This document shows, in pieces, positions 1 to 6,330 of a stretch of 6,984 nt of DNA (position 1 is its first letter; each line of letters opens with the position of its first letter). The stretch spans positions 1-6,984 of the forward strand of contig DAORDI010000298.1 of assembly GCA_035345895.1 (NCBI GenBank). The letters run 5' to 3'. A model generated the notes under the pieces. It saw only the letters and a program-made list of their open reading frames with translations, had not been told where the DNA came from and made no database searches. The position numbers were made by a program, and so were the translations under genes. Source of the stretch: DAORDI01 sp035345895. GTDB lineage: Bacteria > Spirochaetota > Leptospiria > Leptospirales > Leptospiraceae.

Positions 1-183
1 TTCATATAAATCAGCAGCCCTTGTTCTCGAAAAATCCTCCAGTTCCTGCCAGGTTCTGAATTTCATCAGAATGCCCTTGCGCTTTTTTACGGGTCTGAGC
101 TGATTCAGTTCGGCAATCAGTTTTTCCTGGGCATTTATGCACTCCTCAGGTGTTCTTTCTTTTTTTGTTCCGATTACTTTCAT
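1..183 (-). CDS. Small hypothetical protein, C-terminus cut by window edge
   Basis: An open frame of 61 codons starts at ATG 183-181 and runs off the left edge, so only the N-terminal part is seen. An in-frame TGA lies a few codons upstream, so no earlier start is possible. The visible protein is very charged: an N-terminal stretch rich in Lys and Glu, a predicted helix around residues 14-29, a basic patch PVKKRKG (31-37), then KFRTWQELEDFSRTRAADLY (41-60). No membrane segment or signal peptide is seen. No strong ribosome binding site precedes the ATG. I do not recognise the family. The basic patch followed by an amphipathic helix could fit a small DNA-binding or antitoxin-like protein, but that is speculation. 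It is divergent from the plus-strand genes and separate from the defence operon. Confidence 0.6.
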   Translation of the reverse strand, partial: MKVIGTKKERTPEECINAQEKLIAELNQLRPVKKRKGILMKFRTWQELEDFSRTRAADLYE

Positions 184-250
184 TTTTCTGCATTCTGTTT
201 TTCAGACTCCCTGTTTAATTTACATCCGATTCGGCGGAAGTCAAGCATTC

Positions 251-277
251 TCTATAGGCTGACTTTAATCAGATCAA
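251..277 (-). promoter_or_regulatory. Possible weak promoter for the leftward small gene
   Basis: Read on the minus strand, TTGATC (277-272) and TATAGA (256-251) are separated by 15 bases, shorter than the preferred 17. A transcript would begin near 244 and leave a leader of about 60 bases before ATG 183. The match is partial and the spacing poor, so this is only a candidate. Confidence 0.22.
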
Positions 278-372
278 GATCAGAGTATCACCTGAATCCT
301 GTATGTCAAAACTTTGCGTCCATACAATCAGCAGTTTTTACAAAACTGTAAGATAAAAAAGCAGATTCGTTA

Positions 373-401
373 TTGATCCGTAACCGACAGTCAGATACAA
401 T
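373..401 (+). promoter_or_regulatory. Sigma70-like promoter of the 57-codon gene
   Basis: TTGATC (373-378) and TACAAT (396-401) are separated by exactly 17 bases, the preferred spacing of a housekeeping promoter. The expected transcription start, about seven bases after the -10 box, falls at or next to A408 of the ATG of the following gene. The message may therefore have little or no 5' leader, which would agree with the lack of a usable ribosome binding site. The call rests on sequence match only. Confidence 0.45.
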
Positions 402-407
402 GCAGGT

Positions 408-581
408 ATGTACTTCGATGAAACAATAAAAAAGATTGAGTCCAATCTGGAAAGACTGCAGGAACTTGACAGGATGCTTGATGCACTTAAGACAGTAATG
501 GAAGAACTGATGGAATCAGCGGATCTGCACTCTGCTGAAATTGAAACCGTGGATCTGTCCAAACGGGAGGATCAGATCTAA
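408..581 (+). CDS. Small acidic helical protein of 57 residues
   Basis: ATG at 408 opens a 57-codon frame ending at TAA 579-581. The protein is acidic and strongly helical: hydrophobic residues recur every three to four positions (I7, I10, L14, L17, L20, L24, L27, V30, L34), and the region ESNLERLQELDRMLDALK (11-28) reads as an amphipathic helix or short coiled coil. There is no membrane segment, signal peptide or cysteine. An in-frame TAA at 381-383 rules out an earlier ATG start. The only AGG before the ATG sits one base away, too close for a normal ribosome binding site. An internal ATG at 474 has AGGA about ten bases upstream and could give a 35-residue form, but the helix pattern begins near residue 7, favouring the full length. 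It ends 99 bases before the chemoreceptor gene in the same direction; a functional link is possible but not shown. The family is not recognised. Confidence 0.55.
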   Translation: MYFDETIKKIESNLERLQELDRMLDALKTVMEELMESADLHSAEIETVDLSKREDQI

Positions 582-614
582 AGTTTATTTTCCTGCCCTC
601 ATTCACGAAAAGTT

Positions 615-645
615 TTGATTGTCGATTATCCTTGCTGCTTACAAT
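615..645 (+). promoter_or_regulatory. Possible promoter of the chemoreceptor gene
   Basis: TTGATT (615-620) and TACAAT (640-645) lie 19 bases apart, slightly longer than ideal. A transcript would begin near 652 and leave a leader of roughly 29 bases before ATG 681, enough to include the ribosome binding site. The -10 box and following G match those in front of the 57-codon gene. I saw no sigma28-type flagellar promoter (TAAA with GCCGATAA) in this gap. Confidence 0.35.
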
Positions 646-666
646 GTTGTATTCGGGAATACATTC

Positions 667-674
667 AGGGTGAG
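667..674 (+). promoter_or_regulatory. Ribosome binding site that fixes the chemoreceptor start
   Basis: AGGGTGAG ends six bases before ATG 681, a good Shine-Dalgarno match with normal spacing. It supports 681 as the start rather than the TTG at 615, which would add 22 residues rich in cysteine and would overlap the -35 box. Confidence 0.65.
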
Positions 675-680
675 AATTCA

Positions 681-2240
681 ATGACAGGAAGGACAGATGC
701 AAGGCTGGAACTGGAGCTTCAGGGCGAAAAAGCTGCAAATTATCTGCGCTTCTTTCTGATTTTCATTTTCTGTGCAGGAACCCTCGCCGGTTTCCTCGTG
801 CAGAATCATGTTTCAACAATCCTTGGCAACTACATTGCAGGGATAGTGATCTACTCATTCACTGCTGCACTGTCCATGTATTACGTCAGGTCAGGGAAAT
901 TCAGCTATTCCGTAAAATATATTACAATGTCTCTGGAACTTGCAGGATTTGCATTCGTGCTCTTCGGATTTCTCCGTCTCACTGACCCGGAAAAACTCAC
1001 TATTGCGGTTAATGATATTGTATTGTATGCGATATATTTTATACTGATTGCAGAATCCGCTCTCCGTTTTTCTCCAAGGTTCACTCTTTTTACGGGACTC
1101 TCCTGCACTGTTCTGTTTACTGTCCTGGGTTTTATGATCCAGAAGGCTGGGGGCGACAAGGCTGTATTCGGAGTCACTACTCTAACAGTCGTGCTCGGTG
1201 CAGTATTTCTGTTTGCAATGACAATCGCAGTCTACTCAGGAACAAAATTTGCCAGGCAGGTTGTCATCAGGACACAGGTTTCAGAAGAAGCTGCTCTACA
1301 GAATTCGGACACAGTCAAAAGCGTCTTTGAGCAGATCAGAAAGACGGTCAAGGAACTTGACGAGATTGTGGAAAATGTAAACAGTGCTGCGGAAGAAAGT
1401 CTGGAGATTTCCAGGGAGCAGCTCCGTTTTTCAGAATCCAGCAGGGAAATCGCATCTCATTTCAGCAGGTCATTGAATTCCATTTCAGAAATGGCGAAGC
1501 AGCAGGAAGAAAACTGCATTCTGAACACACAGTCGTTCCGAAGCCTGGAAGAAGTCATAGAAAGAGTTTCCAGCGCAGGAAAGAGCATTGATGAGATAGG
1601 ACAGAAGGCTCTGCAGATCTCTGAAAACGGAGAAGCGGAATTTGCAAAGGTCATTTCTCAGATGAGGCATATATCCAACGCGTCGAACGATGCGTCGAAG
1701 ATACTGACGCTCATCAACAATATCGCCAAGCAGACAAATCTTCTGGCACTGAATGCAGCCATCGAAGCAGCAAGAGCTGGAGAAGAAGGAAGAGGCTTCG
1801 AGGTAGTCTCTGAAGAGGTATCGAAACTCGCAGACTCTTCAGGAAAAAATGCAAGACAGATATCAGAACTCATCACTGAAATGAAAAATGCAGTCTCTCT
1901 CGGCGAAGGACAGATACAGAATTCCTCCGCCTCAATGAAGAAAATTACAGAAATTATCAATAAAATTTCTTATAATATAGGCCAAGTAAGAGAGATCACA
2001 AAAGAACAGTCCGAGATGGTGACAGACAGCAGCACAAGAACAGACAAGATACAGAACATCTCCGCCGAACTGAAAAAACTCGCAGAAACTGAAGATGCAA
2101 ACTCCAGACAGCTCAAGGCAAACATAGACAAGGCAGTCCAGCTCTCCTCTGCCATCCAGGAAAGAATTCATATCCTGAACAACACAATCGACAAACTCCA
2201 GAATATGTCCGATCAGTATATGGAACTTCTGAACAGGTAG
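681..2240 (+). CDS. Methyl-accepting chemotaxis protein with six-helix membrane domain
   Basis: This 519-residue chemoreceptor would transmit a stimulus to the CheA-CheW kinase complex at the inner membrane. Six hydrophobic segments fill the N-terminal part (about 21-41, 50-69, 78-98, 107-127, 133-154, 161-186), with short loops and no large periplasmic ligand domain. The rest is a long helical signalling hairpin. Its tip is unmistakable: KQTNLLALNAAIEAARAGE (350-368) followed by GRGFEVVSEEVSKLAD (370-385). Both arms are about 155 residues, roughly 22 heptads each, closer to the long 44-heptad receptor class than to the 36-heptad enteric type. I see no clear HAMP domain after the last membrane segment and no NWETF-like CheR/CheB docking tail; the protein ends QYMELLNR. 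At the tip, the Arg usual in EVRKLA is Ser. It meets the hsdM operon tail to tail. The signal sensed is unknown. Confidence 0.93.
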   Translation: MTGRTDARLELELQGEKAANYLRFFLIFIFCAGTLAGFLVQNHVSTILGNYIAGIVIYSFTAALSMYYVRSGKFSYSVKYITMSLELAGFAFVLFGFLRLTDPEKLTIAVNDIVLYAIYFILIAESALRFSPRFTLFTGLSCTVLFTVLGFMIQKAGGDKAVFGVTTLTVVLGAVFLFAMTIAVYSGTKFARQVVIRTQVSEEAALQNSDTVKSVFEQIRKTVKELDEIVENVNSAAEESLEISREQLRFSESSREIASHFSRSLNSISEMAKQQEENCILNTQSFRSLEEVIERVSSAGKSIDEIGQKALQISENGEAEFAKVISQMRHISNASNDASKILTLINNIAKQTNLLALNAAIEAARAGEEGRGFEVVSEEVSKLADSSGKNARQISELITEMKNAVSLGEGQIQNSSASMKKITEIINKISYNIGQVREITKEQSEMVTDSSTRTDKIQNISAELKKLAETEDANSRQLKANIDKAVQLSSAIQERIHILNNTIDKLQNMSDQYMELLNR

Positions 2241-2249
2241 GGTTTTTGC

Positions 2250-2271
2250 AAAAAAATCAGATCCTTCTGAT
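2250..2271 (-). terminator. Rho-independent terminator of the hsdM operon
   Basis: Read leftward, a six-base-pair stem (2271-2266 with 2261-2256, ATCAGA/TCTGAT) closes a four-base loop and is followed directly by a run of seven T (complement of the A run 2250-2256). It lies 18 bases beyond the hsdM stop codon. The stem has only two GC pairs, so it may be weak on its own. In the plus direction no T run follows, so it would not serve the chemoreceptor gene well. Confidence 0.5.
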
Positions 2272-2306
2272 ATTCGAAATCTCCAACACTTAGGGAGACT
2301 CCGAAT
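2272..2306. repeat. Inverted repeat over the hsdM stop codon
   Basis: Outer arms ATTCG (2272-2276) and CGAAT (2302-2306) flank inner arms TCTCC (2280-2284) and GGAGA (2294-2298), giving a stem with a symmetric internal loop. The hsdM stop codon lies in the apical loop region. Next to the terminator at 2250-2271 it may help end transcription or protect the 3' end of the mRNA; no T run follows on the plus strand. Confidence 0.35.
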
Positions 2307-3741
2307 CAATCACTTCTCTGAAGTTATCCAGTGCATCTTCCAGGTTGATAATGATTTCTTTTGCTAAAATATCCGGATCCGGAAGGTTGTCCATATCGGA
2401 AAGACTATCATCTTTCAGCCAGAAAATATCCAGACTTGTCTTGTCTCTTTTAATAATTTCATCATAAGAATACTTTTTGAATCTTTCTGATTCCTTTCTT
2501 CTATGACGGTTTTCCGGGTTATAACACTTTATAAAATCAGCAAAATCATCTTTTCCTATAGAATTTGTCTTGAGAGAAAAATTCATATTTGTTCTGAGAT
2601 CATAAAACCATATATCTTTTGTGTGAATCTGCTTGGATGATCCTTTATATTCAAAGAAAAGCACATTCGCTTTTACTCCCTGAGCATAAAAAATTCCGGT
2701 TGGAAGTCTCAATATTGTATGCAGATCGGCATCCTGCATCAGACGTTTTCGGATGGTTTCACCTGCTCCGCCTTCAAACAGAACATTGTCAGGAAGAACC
2801 ACTGCTCCTTGTCCGCCGATCTTAAGCATATTTACTATATGCTGCAGAAAGTTGAGCTGCTTGTTTGCCGTTGTTGTCCAGAACTCTTCTCTGTTGTATG
2901 TGAGACTTTGCTTTTCCCCTTCTTCGTTTGTGACAGTAATGCTGCTTTTCTTCCCGAACGGCGGATTTGTAAGCACATAATCAAAACTCTCTTTCGGTTT
3001 GGAGGTCAGTGCATCACCCAGAAAAACAGGAGGTTCGCTGTTGAAGTCTCCTATATTGTTCAGAAATAAATTCATGAGACACATTCTTCTTGCATTCGGA
3101 ACAATCTCCCATCCGAAAAAAGTATTCAGTCTGAGAAACTGCAGTTGTTTCCTGTCCAGTTTCAGACTTTTCAGATAACGGTATGTCCCCAGAAAAAATC
3201 CCCCTGTCCCGCTTGCAGGATCAGCAAATGTTTTTCCAGGTTCAGGACGTATGCACTGCACAATTGCCCAGATCAGATCGCGGGCCGTAAAATACTGACC
3301 GGCTCCTCCTTTCACATCAGATGCATTTTTTTCCAGAAGGCCCTCATAGATTTCACTTTTCACATCTGTATCCATCTCAGTCCAGGATTCTGCATCAATC
3401 ATCTGAATCAGTCTCGATAGTTTAGCCGGATCCTGAATTTTATTCTGAGCCTTGAGGAATATATGTCCGATCATTCCTTTTTCTTTCTGCAGTTCTCTCA
3501 GAATGGCATTGTATTTAATTTCCAATGCTTCACCCGATTCCTTACGAAGACTCTGCCAGTTGTACTTTTTAGGAATCAGATTCAGCTGACCTTCATTTAA
3601 TGCCTCTTTTTCATCGGCCATTTTCAAAAACAGAATATATGTCAGCTGTTCCAGATAGTCCCCATAACTGACTCCGTCATCACGAAGCACATTGCAGTAG
3701 TTCCAGATTTTATTTACGATTGCGGATGAATTTCCAGCCAT
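2290..3741 (-). CDS. hsdM: Type I restriction-modification DNA methyltransferase subunit HsdM
   Basis: This 483-residue protein would transfer a methyl group from S-adenosylmethionine to N6 of adenine in the site chosen by HsdS. The N-terminal helical HsdM_N-type domain covers about 8-140. The catalytic N6-DNA methylase domain follows: GQYFTAR (148-154), the SAM-binding motif I DPASGTGG (174-181), and the catalytic motif IV NPPFG (259-263). Length is normal for the compact HsdM class and no key motif is missing. The ATG at 3741 is preceded by AAGGAA eight bases upstream, the best ribosome binding site of the operon. The gene starts four bases after the rloB stop, and its binding site lies within the end of rloB, so translation is probably coupled. 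It is the last gene of the operon, an unusual position: hsdM normally sits directly next to hsdS. Confidence 0.96.
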   Translation of the reverse strand: MAGNSSAIVNKIWNYCNVLRDDGVSYGDYLEQLTYILFLKMADEKEALNEGQLNLIPKKYNWQSLRKESGEALEIKYNAILRELQKEKGMIGHIFLKAQNKIQDPAKLSRLIQMIDAESWTEMDTDVKSEIYEGLLEKNASDVKGGAGQYFTARDLIWAIVQCIRPEPGKTFADPASGTGGFFLGTYRYLKSLKLDRKQLQFLRLNTFFGWEIVPNARRMCLMNLFLNNIGDFNSEPPVFLGDALTSKPKESFDYVLTNPPFGKKSSITVTNEEGEKQSLTYNREEFWTTTANKQLNFLQHIVNMLKIGGQGAVVLPDNVLFEGGAGETIRKRLMQDADLHTILRLPTGIFYAQGVKANVLFFEYKGSSKQIHTKDIWFYDLRTNMNFSLKTNSIGKDDFADFIKCYNPENRHRRKESERFKKYSYDEIIKRDKTSLDIFWLKDDSLSDMDNLPDPDILAKEIIINLEDALDNFREVIDSESP

Positions 3742-3745
3742 TGAT

Positions 3746-4447
3746 TTATTTCCTTATGTGTTTATTGAGTAATTCGACCAGCCTGTATACTAAAGTACAG
3801 GGATTCTGCAGAGAAGGATTAAGATCAGATTGTTCTTCAAACAGTTTTCTGGCATTGGTTATTGCGTTATTCTGCTTTTCTGACAGTTTATTATAAATGG
3901 ACAGACAAAATTCTTCTTTCTTTCCTTCTTTCTCATAATTGATATTCCAAAGGTCTGAGAGTTTTCTGTAATATTCCTTTCTCGTCCATACAGTATCATG
4001 ATATTGGTAGTGCAGGAGAAACCAAAGTTCAAAAGAATCATTTGAGTAGGCCAAATTCAGTTCGTTTTCCCTGCCTAAAGTAAATGCATCATCAAAATCC
4101 TTTTGCCTTTCTTCATTGGATACCTGAAGAGAAGTCAGTTCAATATCCTGATCATAGACACACCAGAAACTGTATTTCTTTTTTTCACTTTTAGGGCTGT
4201 TCTGAAGTATGCTGTTTTTTCTTTTAATCGATTCCTTTATTAATTCTGTTCTGGACAATCCCAGACCTACTGCCGTCACCTGAGCAGACAATACAGGGAA
4301 TGATTTAAAATAGATAACTTCAGTCTTTGTCCCTTCTGAAAAAATGTAAATGATCCGAGATGGCTGAACAGTTTCCCTTTTTCTGGACTCTGCCTTTTTT
4401 CTGCGATTCCAAGGCTTATCTGAATCCGTCTTCTTAATTGGCTTCAT
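3746..4447 (-). CDS. rloB: RloB/AbiLii-like TOPRIM-fold protein
   Basis: This 233-residue protein matches the RloB family by its motif order. After a basic N-terminus (1-30) comes IFSEGTKTEVIYF (35-47), then CVYDQDIE (96-103), then YSNDSFELWFLLHY (134-147). The first Glu block and the D-x-D (D99, D101) fit the acidic metal-binding sites of a TOPRIM-like nuclease fold; the SN..FELW block is the family hallmark. Basic helices fill the C-terminus. RloB was named as a restriction-linked gene in Campylobacter hsd loci and resembles AbiLii of the lactococcal AbiL abortive-infection system. By analogy it would be the effector of the ATPase encoded just upstream; its exact substrate is not known to me. 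Its ATG lies inside the end of rloA (14-base overlap), with AAAGAG seven bases ahead, which suggests coupled synthesis of the two partners. Confidence 0.85.
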   Translation of the reverse strand: MKPIKKTDSDKPWNRRKKAESRKRETVQPSRIIYIFSEGTKTEVIYFKSFPVLSAQVTAVGLGLSRTELIKESIKRKNSILQNSPKSEKKKYSFWCVYDQDIELTSLQVSNEERQKDFDDAFTLGRENELNLAYSNDSFELWFLLHYQYHDTVWTRKEYYRKLSDLWNINYEKEGKKEEFCLSIYNKLSEKQNNAITNARKLFEEQSDLNPSLQNPCTLVYRLVELLNKHIRK

Positions 4448-5747
4448 TGGAATGCTCTTTCAGGAAGTCTTCAAAATTTCCGAGAAACGGAATGGCACCA
4501 TATCTGCCGTTAATATAATCCTTATCAAAGGAAGCGTCATTTCGAATTCCTTTGAAGTCAGAAAGAGAATAGTATCGAGTGGAATGAGACTGATCTTTTT
4601 CTGCAAAATAAATCTGATCCCTGCGCAGAATATCCGCTTTCAGGAGAGTTACATCGTGAGTGGCGATCAGAATCTGTGAGTTATGAATATTGAGCTCTTT
4701 TGAATGAAAAAGCTGCAGTATTTTCCTGGTTATCAGAGGATGGAATCTTGCATCAAATTCATCTATAATTAAAATTACAGGATTTTTCATGGAATCAATA
4801 AGTGGGACAGAATATGCAATTAGCTTTTTTGTTCCTTCTGATTCATGCTGGTCCAACAGAAATTCCCTGGAAACTGTATTGCCGTTTTCATCTTTAAATG
4901 TTCTGGATGTCAAAGCTGACTGAATTTTAATTCCATCCCCCACAATTCTCCGTAGCTTTTCAGAAACAGCATTAGGTATACCGTCAGCAGGTATATTTTC
5001 CGGATTAAGTTCAATTTTTCTTATATCATTAATTCCAGTATCTGCGAATTCCAGTAATTTCAGGATTTTTACCTGATAACTGGAATCTTCCAGGAAAGAA
5101 ATAGTTTTCCTTCCCCATATTCCGTCATTTAAACCGCTGATGATTGTGATTGTTTTGAAATAACTTTCAATCTTCTTGGATTTCTCCCCGTTAAAGGAGG
5201 ATACAACTGAAAAAAATAAAGAGCTTGTACTGTAAAGATTTGTATTTTTTTTATCACTGCCTTCTTTGAAATGTCTCGGATTAACTTTGACCTCCAGATT
5301 TGATCTGGTGAACAGTTCCACTTCTTCTGTTTTCGGAGTATAAAAAAGCCATTCACTGTGAATTTTTTTGCCGCTTACTTCAAATCCATATCGGTAGGGA
5401 ATTCCTTCCAGCAGGAAAATGATCTGAAAAAAAGAAGGATCTGAGGAAGATTTCGGATCTAAAGCAAACTGTTCATTCTCAAAAAATCTATTTAAAGCAG
5501 ATTCATCTTTCACTGAAGAATACACAAAGTTCAGCATCCCTGACAATGCTCTGATCAGATTGGATTTCCCGCTGGCGTTTGCACCGTAAACAGCAATGCT
5601 TTTCAGAAGCTGAAATTTTGCATTTGCCTGAAACGTGTTATTTTCATCCACATCAGAAAACTTAGATTTCATTTTTGCAGCCCGAAAGCTGATTGTCTGC
5701 ATCTCCTTAATGGAACGGTAATTGGCAATGCTGAATTCTATTAACAT
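4434..5747 (-). CDS. rloA: RloA/AbiLi-like AAA (ABC-type) ATPase
   Basis: This 437-residue protein is a complete AAA_15/AAA_21-type ATPase of the same superfamily as the OLD and AbiEii-neighbour ATPases. It begins with the family-typical MLIEFSIANYRSIKE. The Walker A loop is GANASGKS (55-62). A long insert of strands and helices follows (about 90-290), then the signature-like HESEGTKKL (301-309), Walker B VILIIDEFD (324-332) with the catalytic Glu330, and the switch His in ATHD (362-365). The C-terminal GRYGAIPFLGNF (414-425) is also typical of RloA proteins. It is cytoplasmic, with no membrane segment. Known relatives pair with an RloB/TOPRIM partner in abortive infection; ATP binding probably gates that effector. 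No good ribosome binding site precedes ATG 5747. The 115-base AT-rich gap before it may allow separate control from hsdS. Confidence 0.88.
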   Translation of the reverse strand: MLIEFSIANYRSIKEMQTISFRAAKMKSKFSDVDENNTFQANAKFQLLKSIAVYGANASGKSNLIRALSGMLNFVYSSVKDESALNRFFENEQFALDPKSSSDPSFFQIIFLLEGIPYRYGFEVSGKKIHSEWLFYTPKTEEVELFTRSNLEVKVNPRHFKEGSDKKNTNLYSTSSLFFSVVSSFNGEKSKKIESYFKTITIISGLNDGIWGRKTISFLEDSSYQVKILKLLEFADTGINDIRKIELNPENIPADGIPNAVSEKLRRIVGDGIKIQSALTSRTFKDENGNTVSREFLLDQHESEGTKKLIAYSVPLIDSMKNPVILIIDEFDARFHPLITRKILQLFHSKELNIHNSQILIATHDVTLLKADILRRDQIYFAEKDQSHSTRYYSLSDFKGIRNDASFDKDYINGRYGAIPFLGNFEDFLKEHSNEAN

Positions 5748-5862
5748 AGGCTCTAAGTATATTTTCGGAAATATTCCTAAAGTTTCAAGAGTTTAATTTA
5801 CTAATTTGGCAAAAAATGAGAGATTTCCGTAAATTATGAGAAATCAATTTAAGAGACATAAT
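5748..5862 (-). promoter_or_regulatory. AT-rich spacer upstream of rloA, possible internal promoter
   Basis: This is the only sizeable gap inside the leftward operon. By hand count it is about 26 percent GC, lower than the flanking genes. On the minus strand TATACT (5761-5756) makes a good -10 box but ends eight bases before ATG 5747. The nearest -35-like TTGAAA (5788-5783) is 21 bases away, too far for a standard promoter. Two near-identical nonamers, ATGAGAGAT (5816-5824) and ATGAGAAAT (5836-5844), are spaced 20 bases apart, which could place a protein on one face of the helix. No strong terminator is seen. An internal control site is plausible but unproven. Confidence 0.35.
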
Positions 5863-6306
5863 CTAGAATTCCGGAATCGATTCAAACTCGATGCGCAGAG
5901 AGTGTTTCTTTCGCACTAATCCTACAACCGATTCGGCTCTTTTCCTGAGAGCTTCAATTCCGCTCTGCTCAGAAATAAAAACAAAGGTCTCTATTTTGGA
6001 ATTTTCATTTTCTTCATTATAAACTAAAACTTTAAAAATATCTTTATAAAATTCATGATGCGGATTTTTACCGGAGACTTTTACTTCATAAGCAGTATGT
6101 TCAGATAGATCGACAAGATCAATCTTTTCATGATGCACTTCCATTTCGGAACAAATACCTTTCAGCTTGTCTTCTACCTTTTTCTGCCATTTCTTGGTGA
6201 TTTGATCTGCTGATTTTGTATGCCTGGAAACATCCGCACGATTTAAACGCAGTTCTCTGTGAATCCGAAACAGGCATTGGAGAATAAATTCACGTCTGTC
6301 TGTCAT
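5863..6306 (-). CDS. Uncharacterised 147-residue protein, possible PD-(D/E)XK nuclease core
   Basis: This small soluble protein lies 24 bases after hsdS in the same direction. Residues 1-50 are helical and basic. The centre reads EKIDLVDLSEHTAYEVKVSGKN (split here as EKIDLVD 60-66 and AYEVKVSGKN 72-81), then HHEFYKDIFKVLVYN (83-97). D63 or D66, followed by E74-V-K76 on the next predicted strand, with an upstream helix carrying E45, fits the arrangement of PD-(D/E)XK nucleases. The strand IETFVFIS (105-112) continues the alternating pattern. The protein is close to a minimal nuclease fold in length and seems complete. TCTC complement (GAGA) lies four bases before the ATG, a modest ribosome binding site. 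I do not recognise a named family. It may cut nucleic acid as part of the locus, or be a catalytically idle binding module; the fold assignment is inferred from a few residues only. Confidence 0.75.
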   Translation of the reverse strand: MTDRREFILQCLFRIHRELRLNRADVSRHTKSADQITKKWQKKVEDKLKGICSEMEVHHEKIDLVDLSEHTAYEVKVSGKNPHHEFYKDIFKVLVYNEENENSKIETFVFISEQSGIEALRKRAESVVGLVRKKHSLRIEFESIPEF

Positions 6307-6330
6307 ATATTCTCATTACAACATATCCCA

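Larger units (their letters stand above)
184..407. other. Divergent intergenic region of 224 bases
   Basis: This gap separates the leftward small gene from the rightward 57-codon gene. It has no convincing open frame and no tRNA-like structure. The possible promoters for the two flanking genes lie at 251-277 (minus) and 373-401 (plus). ATCAGA occurs twice at 268-273 and 279-284, 11 bases apart, which is about one helical turn, but such short repeats may be chance. Confidence 0.6.

Noticed and set aside
338..562. Minus-strand open frame of 74 codons opposite the small gene
   Set aside because: Its serine-rich, low-complexity translation is the shadow of the helical plus-strand frame at 408-581, which has a promoter and a coherent protein.
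615..680. TTG start at 615 that would lengthen the chemoreceptor by 22 residues
   Set aside because: The extra residues are cysteine-rich and unlike a receptor N-terminus, the TTG sits in the -35-like box, and a good ribosome binding site fixes ATG 681.
1932..2309. Minus-strand open frame of 125 codons opposite the chemoreceptor end
   Set aside because: It overlaps the clear receptor helix on the other strand and the terminator region, and its cysteine-rich translation has no recognisable pattern.
2719..3069. Plus-strand open frames opposite hsdM, including one of 116 codons
   Set aside because: They lie wholly antisense to well-conserved methyltransferase motifs and encode cysteine- and phenylalanine-rich sequence typical of shadow frames.
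5756..5788. TTGAAA and TATACT as a firm promoter for rloA
   Set aside because: The boxes are 21 bases apart and the -10 box ends only eight bases before the ATG. I kept it only as part of a tentative control region.
5811..5849. Hairpin with T run as a terminator between the 147-residue gene and rloA
   Set aside because: On the minus strand the only stem (GATTT with AAATC) has five weak pairs, a 14-base loop and several bases before the T run.
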